Positions 9,706 to 23,800 of a stretch of 64,000 nucleotides of DNA are shown piece by piece. Within the stretch, counting starts at the first letter, position 1. Every line of letters starts with the position of its first letter. The stretch is taken from NCBI GenBank assembly GCA_015698045.1, contig BLAL01000229.1, positions 842,001 through 906,000 on the forward strand, written 5' to 3'. The notes below the pieces were generated by a model. It did no database searches. It was not told the DNA's origin and worked only from the letters and a program-made list of their open reading frames with translations. This DNA is from Rhizophagus clarus (lineage: Eukaryota > Glomeromycota > Glomeromycetes > Glomerales > Glomeraceae). The position numbers and the translations under genes were made by a program.

Positions 9706-11747
9706 ATGAATGACGATATAGAGACCCAAGAATATAACTCTTATAAAAAAATTATTAATGATTTGGAGGTAAAAAGTAGCAAAATCGATGAAAGTACGTT
9801 AATTAAAAGTTTGGAAAATTGCAAAGACATCGAAGAAATTCAGACACTTGAAAATCTGGTACATAAATTAGTTAATTCCAAAGTTGAGGATTTACCATGC
9901 TATGATTCTTTAAAAAAACTTATTGACCTTCGAGATGAAAAATCAATTCTGGAGTTTTTTGATTATTGTGCGAAATTATGCATTGAAGAAGAAAAACTCG
10001 AACTCATGTGTGAAGTTACTGTTTTATTTCAAGACTTCATCAATATTCCTTTTTACAAGAGTCCAGTTTCCAGACTTATAAAACAGCTAACTTATGTTAA
10101 AGTTCCATCAAAATGGTGTGAAATAAATGAATACCAATCAGAAAACGAAAATCTTTATGGTTACAAGATTCATAATCCCAAGATTCCCAAAGTTGATAGG
10201 TTTGTTTTTTAACGCTCCTTTTCACATTCTGTATAACGTGCACTAATTGTCCGTTTGTATTTGCGAATAAGGTATCAAACAATCCCCCAACACCATGCCA
10301 CATTATGTTATTTACCATTACCCGGTCTATTCAGTTATCCGGACGACTCTAGTGTGTTCAACGTTTTATTTCCACATAAATTAAGTCCTTTTGCAAAATT
10401 CTTAATCACTTATCCTGATGAAATATTTCAAGCTAATAACGCTTATTCTGAAATAATTGACTCTCCACTTTTTCTTGCTATTGTTAAGTTCAAATGGCGT
10501 ACCTTTGCGCGTTATCATTTCTTTATGATTTATTCTTTCTATCTCCTTTTTTTTGCCTTTTTTGTTGCATCAATTCAATATGACCATATTTCGGCACTAC
10601 GTATTATTTGCACTATCATGGGAGCATTTCAATCACTTTGCGTGTTCCGATATGGTATTGTAATGTGTTTGAACGGTGTTGGTATCAGATTTTTTACCCC
10701 TACAATGTTTCTTACATTCGCAGTAATTGTTTTTCCTGCTATTACTGCATTCATGGCGCTTTTCTTAGAATTAAATAATAGCTTACTCATTCTTTTCCGA
10801 GCTTTATCAATGTGTTTCTTATGGATTGGTGCAATAGAATTCTTAGTAGCCTTTAGAAGGATCGGAATTTTCATTATTGGTAAGGATTTCTCAAAATACT
10901 GTCTACCTAATAGTCTGATAACCTATTAACGTTTTTACTGTATAGTCGTTGCGCATATTTGCAGAGAGGTTTTGTGGCTACTTATCTATTTAGTCTTAGT
11001 TATATTCGCTGCTTCACATGGGACGGTGGTCTATTCCAATATGTTACTTAGTTATAAACCTAATTTATCTGAAGAAACTTATGCAAAGTTTCAAGAACTT
11101 ACTCAATATTCTAATTCACTCAATGCTTACTGGTCTGCATTTCTAAGTGATTATAGTTTATGGCCAGAAGGAGATCTATTTATAGCTTTCGCCAGGGTTG
11201 CATATTCACTTTTTATAACTGTCGTAATCCTGAACCTTATGAGTATGTATGATCTTTTTTTGCATTATATAAACAGTTACTTTTCTAACGTTCTTTTTCT
11301 TCCACAGTTGCACTTGTAAATAATGTTTATACAGAAGTACTTAATCGTGTATATACTGAATGGGCCATGGTACGGGCACAAATTATCGTAATTATTGAAC
11401 TGGCTACGTTGAAACCGTCCGATCGTCAAAATAGGTATGCACAAATTCATTTGTTCATATAATGATGCATGGAAATGCAACAGTTCAAAAAAACTGTTTT
11501 TTAATAAAATTGCAGGGATTATTTTCCTTGGACTATATTTTATAAAGCCTTCACCGAAGATGTCGAACGTTGGCAACAAAAGCTCGAAGACGACAATATT
11601 GCGGTTTCACGAGATCAAATTCAGTTATTAAATGAGATGACAGATAAAATGAAAGACGAAATTGTCAAATTGAAAGATGATGATATGACCAAAATAAAAA
11701 TTATAGATAAAATAAATGAATTGAAGCAACTACTCTCTAAAAAGTAG
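9706..11747 (+). CDS. TRP-like / ion-transport domain membrane protein
   Basis: Five exons (9706-10199, 10272-10879, 10967-11242, 11308-11434, 11516-11747) join in frame to 578 residues with GT-AG introns of 65-87 nt. The N-terminal ~165 residues are soluble and acidic. Hydrophobic segments follow at about 248-267, 274-294, 308-330, 336-366, 369-390 and 440-468, the last ending VVILNLMIALVNNVYTE, which looks like the S6 end of TRP-type channels (LLNLLIAL-type motif). A charged, probably coiled-coil C-terminus ends LKQLLSKK. Six segments with a loop before the last fit a TRP/polycystin-like cation channel at a membrane. I see no ankyrin repeats. Ion selectivity cannot be read. The ATG at 9706 is the first in frame after an AT-rich leader; the start could lie further upstream if an exon was missed. 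Confidence 0.75.
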
Positions 11748-12441
11748 ATTACCGTACAGTAATGTCTAAAAGTACACTTCATGTAAAATATTTGGGAATA
11801 TTTATATATTTATCTTTTTTATATTGTCTTATTTATATATTAATTGACTGAATATAATCTTTGTAAATTATTCGGGGGTGTGCTTTACAGTAATAATGTT
11901 TTTTTTTTTAATAAAAAACGGAATATAATTTTAACTAAAATGGAAATATCATTTACCTTAATATCCACTAAATTTTGTTATGGATAAACATTTATGGAAT
12001 GCATTATAAGAAAAAACAGAAAAACATTAAAACAATACAATCAAATAATGTATTTTTGTTTAGCTGACTATTAAGACTAAATAATGTCATTACCAAATGT
12101 ACCAAATTATATGAATATCACGAGAACAGTACAAAAATGGATAAAAAAAGAGAGCTCGAACCTGACAAACCCATTTTTTATCTGATCATGTGCAGAACAT
12201 TCGAATAATGCATATACACCATTGTTTATTACTAAATTAGTCCGATAATGGTTGGCTTCGATTAATAACTGATTATCAAAAAAAACATAACTGGCGAAAG
12301 CACTTCAAAAAAACGGCATATTTTTATTTTTCACAAGCTTTTAATAGGATAAATTTCAAGTTTTTATATTCAATATATTTAATAATTCGTCGAATTACTA
12401 GTTAAACCTCTTTCTACACAGTAGTTATTTTTAGAGAAATC
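11748..12441. other. Intergenic spacer between channel and RING genes
   Basis: Both neighbours are on the plus strand. This spacer holds the 3' end of the channel transcript and the promoter of the RING gene. No further feature stands out. Confidence 0.5.
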
Positions 12442-14212
12442 ATGACTGAAACAAATACAAAGAATGATACATCTTGCACAAGATATCAAAAGGATTCTTC
12501 TATTGTGCAAGAAACAGTATCTAGTCCTAGTTCAAAAAAAACCGATTTTTCCGAGGCCCAGAGTACTGAAAAGACCTCTGAAGAGAACGTCCAGAGCTCT
12601 GATCATGAAGGGCCAAAAGCATCCACAGGGTTAAAACGTAAGGCTTCAATAGCATCTCTTACAGAAGCTAAACGTAAGCGATCAACTGAGGTTCAAGTCC
12701 CTGAAGAAAGTATTCTGGATCCTGTGGATCCTGAAGATAAAATTAAAAATTTAATGTTTCATTTGGATTCTTTAAAAGAAGAATGTATATGGAAAGATAA
12801 CCAGATAGAAAAACTCAAGGTTGAACTTACCGAGAAGGAGAAAGAAATTAAAAGACTCTTGGCAACAAACAACCGGTACAAGTCAGGCGAGTTGTCATTT
12901 GTTTCATAATATTGTTTTTATGATAAAAAATTAATTTGACATCTTTAATTAGGTCTTGCCTGTATCATTTGTACGGGCTATTTGGCGAATCCTTGCACGA
13001 TCAATTGTGGCCATTCGTTCTGTTATTCTTGCCTTCGAGAATGGGTAATTAATTTTTATTTTCTTAAATGTATTTTATTATTTTTTATCTTTCTTAAATT
13101 ATTATTTTTTAATTCAGCTAAAGACGAATAGAGAAAATGGTTCCAAGTGTCCCTCATGCCGCGCTAAGATTACAACTTATCCCGTACTTTCGTATGTCTT
13201 GAAAGATCAGGTTGAAGCGATGATCGAGCAACTTCCACCCGAAGAAAAAAAAGGTGTCCTAGAAACTCTTGAGAAGGAAGATCAGATATATAGACAAATA
13301 TCTGATCATTGGGCTGGAATATTTGACCCGTCGGTTCGTCCACTACTTGATGAAGAGGATGGCGTATTGAGATGTCCAAATTGTGGGTGGGAAGGTAAAC
13401 CTTTTCTTTTTTTTTTCAAATAAAAGGGCTCCGAGAATCAAATTAAAATAATTAAAATTTTAGTGGAAGGTTCCATCTGTGGAAATTGCAGGCAGCGTAT
13501 TGACATAGAGAATAGAGACTTTGATTCTGTCAATGATGATGATGACAATGACAGTGATAATTCAGAAATTGGCAACGAGTTCGATATTTATGATTCTAAC
13601 GACTCTTTTATTGATAATGGTTCCGATATGGTGGATAATGATAATGAATCACACGGTGTAGATTTATTTGATAATGATCACAGAAATTTGGACGCCGGTC
13701 CAATCACTCCAACGAGCCCTAACGAATCGTACATCATTGATGAAAATGAAGATGAGAGCCGGTCATCTAACGCAATAGTAATAAATGATAGTTCATCCGG
13801 GTTAAGTGAGTTAAATGAGTTGAGTGAAGAGCAAAGTGAATGTGATAGCACTGGAGAAAAAAATGTCATAGTTATTTCAAGCGAGAGCGATGGCGATGAC
13901 GATGGTGAAGAAAAGAGTTTACGTTCCTTCAATTCAAATCCACCTTCTCCATTATCCGACTCTCCATGTGTGACTAATCCTTCTTGTGAACCAGATGAGG
14001 AACCTTTCCGAGTACGTTTGAATGCCCGCCGCAAGCCCGTTTATTTAGATCAGGATGATGAAAATCAAGAGATTACCAGAATTTTTTCCGCCGCAGGTTC
14101 AGAAGTTGAATATGCCGAGCGTAACTCGGATAATCATATTTCAAGTGATTCTGATGGTTCTCGGCATGTACAAGCCAACGATTATAAACATGATATAAAA
14201 AATCATGATTAG
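12442..14212 (+). CDS. RING-finger protein with zinc ribbon and acidic tail with SIM-like motifs; candidate ubiquitin ligase
   Basis: Four exons (12442-12886, 12953-13044, 13118-13394, 13464-14212) give 520 residues. Residues ~105-147 form a charged coiled coil. A C3HC4 RING follows: C152, C155, C167, H169, C172, C175, C190, C193. A second zinc site has pairs C265/C268 and C277/C280. The tail (from ~285) is rich in D, E, S and N and contains NVIVISSESD (~404) and AIVINDSSS (~373), hydrophobic-plus-acidic patterns typical of SUMO-interaction motifs. RING plus such motifs suggests a nuclear E3 ligase, perhaps SUMO-directed; this is inference. Intron 1 works in frame only with a GC donor (CAG|GCGAGT at 12886/12887); GT alternatives nearby break the RING. 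A predicted CHFR-like role is an alternative. Confidence 0.8.
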
Positions 14213-15554
14213 TTTGCCTTATACACTTTATCATAAATTTTAATTTTATAATCGTATAAAGTGATCGATACTAAATACTATCGATCAATCGTACATTTAT
14301 ATTATAAATGAGGGAATCATTGAATATGTTAATATTGAGAATGAGGTTTTAATGTCGTATGATATTATTTTTTTTTTTAATATTATATATATTTAATTAA
14401 TGCATGATGGCAAGAGATTGAAAAAATTTAGACATTTATATAAATGAATTGCTGAGAATTTTTTGATCATCTTTTATAAATAAATTTATATGTAATATTT
14501 ATATGTATTATGTATATATATGTATATATATATAATCTTAATATATTAACAATTTCATTTGATTACTACATTTGAAATTTTTTTTTTTTCTTTTTTTCTT
14601 TCTTTTTTTTTCGCTCCTTATTTTTCACAACGATCATTTTTTTTTTTTTACTAAACAGGACCAAATTAATTTCATTATATTATAAAACTATTTCATCGAT
14701 TCTTACCTATTATTCTCTCAATTAGGTTTTTTAATTAAAAAAAAAAAAAAAAAAGAGGGAAAAAAAGAAAACCGGTTGGAATTTTGAAATTATGATTGTA
14801 TTTCAGCAAGAAAATTTCACTCATTGGTGGTAGGATTTCTTATTGAAATAAAAATGAAAGACGAATCAGATAGGAGAGAGGTTTCAAGATTGTATATATG
14901 TGTGTATATATACCCGTTCTTTATACCCATTATAATAACATACCATAAATGTGAGTATGAGAAAAAAATGAAAGTAATGGTAATTGGGTAACTAAAAGAA
15001 AAGAGAGAAAAGCAAACCCAAAAAGTCGTACATAATAAAAAAATATATAATATTCGATCATAACCACCAACAACCTTGAATACCGAAAAAATTATGGAAC
15101 ATATATGAATCAAAAAAAGGGTAAATTTTTTTTTTCTTTGAGTCACAATATATTCAAAATAGTTTGTGAAGGTGTGAAAATAAATGTTCGAAACCCGTAA
15201 ATGAAAAAAAAAAAAAAAATAATAATAATAATACTAAACTATGTAATAATAATAATTTTCACTAAACTAACTTAAGTAGTAGTAGTAAGTAAAGTAAATA
15301 TAATAATTAATATACCCGCTTATTTCAGTACGAGTTTAACGTCAAACATATAGAAATACATGAAGTGAAAGAATACCTTTTTTCTATCTGCAAAAAAAAA
15401 AAAAAAAAAAAAAAATCGTCTCTGGAAATTATATATGTATATATATTTTTTCTAACTTTAATTAAAAAAAAGAAAAATAACTTCACTGACTGAGCTTTTA
15501 CGTCTTAAAAAATATATAATACAATATAATATAATAAATCCAATGCGATAATAA
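14213..15554. other. Convergent intergenic region with homopolymer tracts
   Basis: Lies between the 3' ends of the RING gene (plus) and Opi1 (minus). Contains long T or A runs (for example near 14580, 14640, 14740, 15390) and (TA)n near 14510. Open frames here are low-complexity and unsupported. Confidence 0.6.
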
Positions 15555-17720
15555 TTAAGATAGATCCATTTTGTCATTTTCTTTTTTACCTCCTTTCTTT
15601 CTCTTTTTACCATTTGATACTACACCATTAGCATGTTGCTGTTGTGATTTTGCATTTGCATTTTTAAGAGCACGTTTCTGAGCATTATCCATTTCCATGC
15701 GCATAATTTCAACCTCTGATTCTGATGAAGAATCCGAGTCGTGTCCATTAATGATCGAGTCGTCATCATCTTCATTAAACTGAACTGGTGTTGTGCGTGA
15801 ATGCTTACGTGGACCATGACTATTATTCATACGTACAGAGCTGGATGACCTTCTTGAACGAGAACTAGAAGAGGACGTACTGGGTGAACTGTACATGTTA
15901 TAACCATTAGATGATCCATTTGCTTGTGATGACCATACATTATCAAAGTGCGAATTTCCCGCAGTATTTGCGTTTGCTCCTCCAGTTGCAAAACCAACAA
16001 CTTTAAGACTTTCTAACCATGATTCTGCTTTGAAAACTGTTTCACCAAAAATTCCAGCAACAGATCTTAACATTTCTAATGATTCTGTAGCTAAACTCAA
16101 AAGGCGACGTGCATAATCTGTAGTTTGATTTAGTGGATGGCCATTTGCAGGAGCTAATTGTGGTGAAGACATTGGGGATGGTGAAGTTGAATGTTCAGAG
16201 TGATTTATTGAGGCCCAACGAGTTGGTAAGTTTAAGATAAAGCCCCTAACGTTTCTTTTGGCATGGTCAGGTAAACATGCACCAGCATATTTAGATACTA
16301 CTTCAATAACCTTCCTTAAAGTATCAATCACTTCTTTTTTAATCGAAGCAAGAGTCGACGTAGACGAAGTATGTATAACAGCTCGATTTGACGGATTTGT
16401 AAGGTTCACAATAAACTCTTTTAAAACTGCAATTTGATCATCTATATGTTGCGTAGCATACTAAAATAAATGATAGATAAGTAAATAAAATAACTTTAAT
16501 AATTATCTAATAAATTTCAAAATAATGAAAATTTAACCTACGTTTATCCAATGTAAACAATATTTGAGACTCTTCATAGATTCTTCGCTTACGGCTGCTC
16601 CAGCTGCTCCGACCGCAGCGCCGGTACCTATGACCATTTGCTGCCAACGGCTTCGGGTTACTTTTGAAGAGTCCGACGTAGATGTTGATACTGTAGAATT
16701 AGGATAAGTGTATGGAGCATAAGAAGTACTATTCGAAGAACCAGATGATTGTGAAGTTCTATGAGCTCTCGAGGAGTTTCTATATGGAGGAGATACGCCA
16801 CGAGAAATTTCACTACCCTTTCTTTTACGAAGTTCACTTTCTGGATCATCTTTTTTAATTCCATCATTATTATTAACTAAAGGTCCGTATATATTACAAT
16901 TATCAATAACTTTTTCGTTTTTATTTAAACCCCTTGCATATTGATCTACTATAGCAAGGTGTTCAATCACTGGTTTTGAAAACCTAGATACACTTGACTC
17001 GACCATTTGTATGAAAGGGGAGTTGGCTTTACCCGATTCATAGGCGCCAATTGTTCTCTTCACAATCGGTATTTCTCCTAACCGTGACATGAAACCTGCT
17101 TCCGTTGATGGTGAATTTGGGAGCTGTGATGGTTCTGCGTGGGTGGTTCGAGGTTCAAGAGGTTGTGGTTGTGGTGGTGGTGATGATATATTTGCTATTA
17201 AGAAAATTTAAAATTAGTATGCGTGTATATATATGTGTATATATATATATATAATTATTTTTTTTTTTTTTTTTTCAATTTATAATAAAAGGTTGGTGTA
17301 ACTCATATGAAAGTCTAACAGACTCTCATGTTAATATGAGCTATCAAAAAAAAAAAAAAAAAAAAAAAAAAAGATAAATATAGTTTCACTTTGATTCAAC
17401 TTACAGATTGGAGGTAAAGTTTTCATATTTTCAAGAACTGCAGCTACTTCTTTCACTTCTTCAGGATAATCTGATTCTGTATCATTACATAATTGGTTTA
17501 TGGACATCCTAGATTGATTGTTATTGTTATTATTATTGTTATCATGGTTAATAGGTGTAGTTCTTATAGGAGGTAAAGGAGTCGTTTCGAAATCTTCTTG
17601 TTTAATATGATGTTGCAACATATCACCGTTGCTAAGCGAACTTGAATTATAATCATCGACGACACCGTTACCAATGGCAGTTATTGGTGGTAGTGAGGTG
17701 GTCTGAGGTTCTGGGTACAT
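15555..17720 (-). CDS. OPI1: Opi1-family transcriptional regulator
   Basis: Three exons (17405-17720, 16542-17194, 15555-16460) join in frame to 624 residues with GT-AG introns. The signature region spans the exon 2/3 junction: WQQMVIGTGAAVGAAGAAVS, then SLKYCLHWINV, then YATQHIDDQIAVLKEF, as in fungal Opi1 proteins. The N-terminus is Asn/Pro-rich with polyasparagine (~60-70); the C-terminus has basic nuclear-localisation-like clusters (KKRKKGGKK) and an acidic serine patch. In yeast Opi1 represses inositol/phospholipid genes and is held at the ER by phosphatidic acid and Scs2; whether that applies here is inference. I see no obvious FFAT motif or leucine zipper. The start follows a long promoter with a (TAA)n tract. 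Confidence 0.88.
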
Positions 17721-17768
17721 CTTTCTTTAATACTTTCGAAACTGAGAATTATAGAAGAAGAAAAAAAG

Positions 17769-17803
<35 letters not shown>

Positions 17804-19652
17804 TAATATAAATATAAAAAGGTTTGTTCAAAGAAGAGAGAAACCCTGATGTAAAAAAAAACGTCAGTTTATTTATTATAAAAGAGACACTATTTAATAT
17901 ATATATAATACAGTGGAAAGTGTATTTGTGTGGCAACCGATAAATGTACAAACAAAGTAAAGGGTAAACGATTAATTTTGTTGTATTTAATAATTATTTT
18001 TTTTTTTTTTTTTTTTTTTTTCTCTTTGGGCGCTGGGAAGAAGTTATTTCAATAAAAAGAGAAAAAAAAAAAATTGAGAACAGGGGAACGTGCTTGATAT
18101 GGAGGAGGATGAGAAAATTGAAAGTTGAATCGAAAAGGAAATTTGCGGCGCAAATGTTTTTGTAACATTATGCATTAAAGCACCGATTATCATGAGTTAG
18201 TTTGACTATCAATTTTTTTTAACAATAATGAATTCACGTATTAGAAGTTCAAAATATATTAAATAGTTTCGGGAACATGTGAATTCAAAAGTCAGCGGGC
18301 CAAAACGCTGTACAACTTTAATTTCATGAAAGCCGCCACTCATTTCTTTCTTTACACGTTTTACAATACTTTAAAAGTAAGTATAAAATATATACCAAAT
18401 AAAGGGCATAATATCTTTATACAGGAAACAATTGTGTGATATAATAATTTTCGTATTTTAATAATAATAATAATAATATGATAAATAAATTATATTATGA
18501 AAAATATACAATGTCATAATTATATCATCTGATATAATTTTTATAATTATAACTAACTGACAAAGGAAAGATACGAAAGATTTTGTTTTTAGGGGTTTTG
18601 TTGTCCAAATATTCCAACTTGCCAACCTTCAAAAAAAATTTGCGCGTGAAAGCGGTTTGATTTTGAACACAATTTTTTTTAAATATTGTTTTTTTTTTTC
18701 CTTACAAGTTTTTTTTTTTTTTTTTTTTCCTACCAAAGATTTTTTTTTTTTTTTTTGATCTTCCGTAGAATAAAGATTAATAAAGATTCTCTGTGATATC
18801 TTAATATAATCATAAGGGATTTAATTAATATCCCTCTAAAAGGAATCTTGAATAAGGTAATCTTCAGGTGTTAATTCACATGTATTATGTGTAATGTATA
18901 TATATTTTTAGCATATAATGGTGATTACCGATGAACTGTAATTACTATCTATTACTATCTATGTAAATGAAATTTCATTTCTTGTGCAGAATGGGAATTT
19001 TGGATTTTATTATAATAATTTTTTAAGTAAGGACACGTAAAAAGGAGTTCTATACATACATAATATATATTATTTAAATTTAAAAATGCATGCAAAACAT
19101 TAATTGTTGCTTAAATGCACATCAAAAAGAAAAAAAAAAAAAAAAAGAAAAAGAAAAAAAAAAATCACGTCGGAATTATCGACTCTCTTTTGAGTCTAAT
19201 TTATATATTTAGGGTTGAAATTTAATGATAAAACGCGAGGGGGCGGATAACAACAAATATTACTCGTTTCAAAATCCGAAAGAGACTTAGATTGACGTTT
19301 AGCAGATGCTTCATGACGTTATCATTACATCAAACCTATTGAAAGTAAATTGTAATGTAAATCAAATTATTTTTTGACATTTTTTATCGAATTACGAAGG
19401 AGGAAAATTATTCCTTTCCGTTCAAAGGTAATTTAACCATCATGAAAATTAAAAAAAAAATATGTAAATTATATGTCGATTACACATGTAACTTAATGAA
19501 GAATTTCAAATAAAGAAATTGTAGATCAATTTTTTGCTTTCGAAATGATGATTTTAGACAATCATTCAAAATCTATATACACTTAAAAAGAATTTTTGAT
19601 ACTCGTTTTGCATCTTTTATTTTATTTTGACCAATTGAATTTTCGATCTTCA

Positions 19653-19684
<32 letters not shown>

Positions 19685-20870
19685 TGAAAAAAAGAAAAAA
19701 TGATTCTGATATACATTATATGATAACTCCGAGGTAATGATAATTATCGGACAGCCAATTATACTTTTATTAGCAAGTCATGTTTGTTTGCTTATTTATA
19801 AATATCATGCAGGGTATGTAAATGTTTGAATGAATTATCATTTGATTAACTAATTTAAGTAAATGATTTCGTCCAATCCGCGTAATTTTAATATACAAAT
19901 TAACAGTTAATTTATTATGCATTAATTTATAATTTATTTATTACTGATAATAATAACTATTGATTAAAATGAGACAATATAAATTATTTATTTAGATTAT
20001 CTGTTGTGTAATTTTACTGCGGTAATTTCTTATTGACACGTTTATTAGTCGGAATTAAATGGAATTGGATTGTCATTAAATCTCATGCATCTGAAAAAAA
20101 AAAAATTTTTTTTTCTTCTCTTCTTCCCCACAGTGATATTTGAACGTGGATGATAAATTTGTGAAATTGATTTTAAAATCTTTTTTTTTTTTTTTCAAAG
20201 TTGTTATCTATTTTTATATTCCATCTTTTTCGTGGTATATTTATTCTCACGCACGGAGGATTGTGAACCCTTTAAAAATTGTCACACGGCACAAATTTGA
20301 GGGACATTTTAGTAAAATGTCAAAATCCATTAGAAACAAAAAATCGGGTTTTTTTTCTTGATTTTATCTCATGTGGGAAATTTCCCGCAAAGTGATAAAA
20401 CTTTGATTTTTAATTTGATGCATTTTTAAAATAAAGAACGTCATACTATATAAATATAAATAATAAATAAATTTATATATACATATTAGATATAGTTATA
20501 TATGTATATATGTATGTGCTATGTACGTACATAGTATAATTATAATTATATGTTCTTTTTTTTTTTTCAGCGAACAGACAATCGGATAAAAAAAAATTCG
20601 TCTGACATATGATACTACGCCACTCAAAAAAATTTACATACTACGCCTACTCGCTTATTTAATGCATTTAGCATTACCCAGTAAAAAAAATCTATATTGT
20701 TCCGTTTTTGATGTAAATATGTAATACAAATGACATAAATGACATAAATCATGGGTTAAAAAAAAAGAGATTCGATTTTTTAGCCACGCAAACACGCATT
20801 GTAGTACACGCAAATGCCATTTACTCATTTTTATTACAGCCGAATTTTTCCATTATTTTCTATTTACACA
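17721..20870. other. Opi1 upstream region, AT-rich, gene-poor
   Basis: Contains a (TAA)n microsatellite and many long T or A runs (about 18000, 18700, 18740, 19130, 19660). A 73-codon frame at 20140-20361 is not supported. The first kilobase should hold the Opi1 promoter and leader. No RNA gene recognised. Confidence 0.5.
17770..17802. repeat. (AAT)n trinucleotide microsatellite
   Basis: About eleven consecutive AAT/TAA units just upstream of the Opi1 start codon. It probably lies in the leader or promoter and may vary in length between strains. Confidence 0.9.
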
Positions 20871-23800
20871 TGAAATGAATATTTTTTTTTTTTTGCTTAT
20901 CCGCCAAACAAGGAGTTATTTTTATTTCTATTTGATATTTTGTTTTCCTAATTTATCAATAATTAACCGAAATACCCGATATAAAACCGTGACAATAATT
21001 CCGGCCGAAATTATATATTTAAATGCACGTGACATTTGTCTCTTTTGTGTTGATGTTCACGTGAATGATGGATAAGTTGCTTCAATAAATTTATTTAAGC
21101 ATGATTTAAAAATTAATTTATTAATTAAGGTAATATCTTTTTAGTTTCTTATATATAAAAATTTTTTAATACAATTATTTAAATTATATATACAGTATAG
21201 ATATATTAGTACTAAATTTAATTTAATGGATTTTTTTTTAAATTTAATAATTAAAAATTAAAAAAAAAATTAATGATTTACTATTAATATTATTAAATTA
21301 ATGTTAAATTGAATTAAATTAATTAACAATTTAAATAAAAATAAAGATATCAGTTTTATATAATCCAAAATTATAGTATTCAAATTTGTATAAATAATTT
21401 ATTTATATATAAAAAATTATTTCAATAGTATTATATATGATACTTATATGATTTATATTATTTCTATTTTCTTTTTATTTTTTTTTAATTATTCTAAGAA
21501 ATGAGTTATATTATTTGAGACATGTGTTAGCAATATTTATTAAAAATATTTATATAATAATATTTTTTTTTTTAATTCAAAGGTTATATATAATGACTTT
21601 ATTGAGAAATATTTTTTAAATAAATATATTATTAATAAATATTAAATAAATATAGTTAATTTTTATAAATATACTATATAAAAACTTTAAATATTTTTTA
21701 TTTAACTTATAAGTAATATATAATAAAATAAATTTATAGTAATAATTCAGTTAGCATTAATAATAAAAATATAATTTTACTACCATTAAATTTTTCTTAT
21801 TAAGATAAATCCAATAATAGTAAAATCATTAAAACCCAATTACTGAATTACTTAAATATAGAAGTATATTGGTTAAGAAATTTTAAAAAATACTTTTATA
21901 ATAATAACTTTATATATAAAAATGCAAAAAAAAAATGCTAAAACAAATTATTCTAATATTTTTATTCATAAAATACAAAAGAAATGCAAAAACTAACAGT
22001 TTTTTATATAAAAAGTCAAAAAAATACTAAAACTGACTGTTTTAAGATTTTTATATATAAAAAATGCAAAAAAACTGCTAAATTAATTATTCTAGCATTT
22101 TATATATAAAAAGTCAAAAAAAAAACTGAAACTAATTATATCAATAGGTTTATTTTCTTTATGATAAATGCTAAATTTGAATAATTTTTATAATTTTTAT
22201 TGCTTAAAACTAGTTTGTAATACCAAAAAATTACTTAATAAAATATCATTTAATATAATAATAAATCAAATAAAAATCTATATTAATAAAACTCAAAATT
22301 ATTTAATATAAAATAAATATAAAAAAACTTATTTTTCATTTATATAATAATTTTAATATGTATTATTAAAAAATAAGTATATTTTAAAAAAACAATAAAT
22401 TAAATTAAATAAAAATTTATATAATCATAATTTATAAATATTTATAAAAGTACTTTAAGATTTGATTAAAAAAAATTTTTTTAGTTATTTAATGAAATTG
22501 TTTATTTTTTTTTATATTTAAATATATAATTAATTTATATTTATTTAATTATATATAATATAAAAACTTTTATATTTAAATTAATTATAAATATATATAT
22601 TTTTAGGATTAACTTAAAATTAAGATTAACATTTAATCTTACTTTATAAATTAATTATAATTGAATTTATTAAAATATTAAATTAGCTAGAATTTAGTTA
22701 TCCATTACAAATTTGATTAAAATTAAAATATTATATTATAAAATTCATAATAATTAATTTTTCATTTCTAATTTTACTCAGTGAGTAAGATTAAAATTAC
22801 ATATGAAATTTCAATTATGATTAGCTTAAAATTAATTTTAATTCTGACCCTGTTTTTAATAAAATCAAATTAGCCTTTAATTTTAATTTTAATCTTAATC
22901 ATATCATTTGTGAAGTCGCTCATTATGTGGCTTTCAAACTTTATAAATTATAAATTAAATAGTAAAAAGAAGAAATTAAACTGACAAAATGATAGAGTAA
23001 TATATACTAATCATTTCTATCAGTTTATTTTAAAAAATTTAATGAATATTATAGGTTAAAGTTTGATAATTTTAATAAATAAGGTCAATTTAACTTAATT
23101 TTTTGTTTAATATAACTTCTCTAGTTTTTAAAAAATTAGAAAAAAATTGTGCATATAATTTAGATTAAAATTATGATTTTTAGTTAGAATTACAAAAAAT
23201 TTTTTCAAATTACATGACATGTATATTTCTATTATAATTCTGGCCAAAATTTTTATAATCCTAACTATATTTATATCCTCCTTTCTCTTAAATTGTAACC
23301 CTTCATGTTATGTTAAACAAAAAATTAAATTAAACTGGCCTAATTAATAAAAATATAAAATTTCAGATTAGTTTTCATAGAATTTTTATGAATTTTATAA
23401 AAATTCCATAAAAATCTATAAAAATTTCATGTAATGTGACAAAAAAATTTTGCTACTTATGTGATAATTATTATACTTTAGTTAAATACTTTAAAAATTA
23501 CTTTAAAAATTAAGTTACATAATATAAATAAATAAAATTTCAAATTTCAGATTATTATTATTTATAGATGATAGTTACTATATAACTAATATTTCTTTTT
23601 TTTAAAAAAATAGTTTTAGCTTAAAATTTAATAAAATAGTTATAGAAGGTGAGACATATTTTTTTATTATAAAAACATAACTAATGTTCTCTTTTTTTTA
23701 AAAAAAACAGTTTTTGCATTAATTTATAAAATAATAGGTTAATGAGTGTATTTTGTAAAGTTTTTTTTATTATAGAAATATTAATAATATTATTTTTTCT

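Noticed and set aside
20140-21075. Short plus-strand frames upstream of Opi1
   Set aside because: No splice partners, domains or balanced composition; homopolymer-driven.
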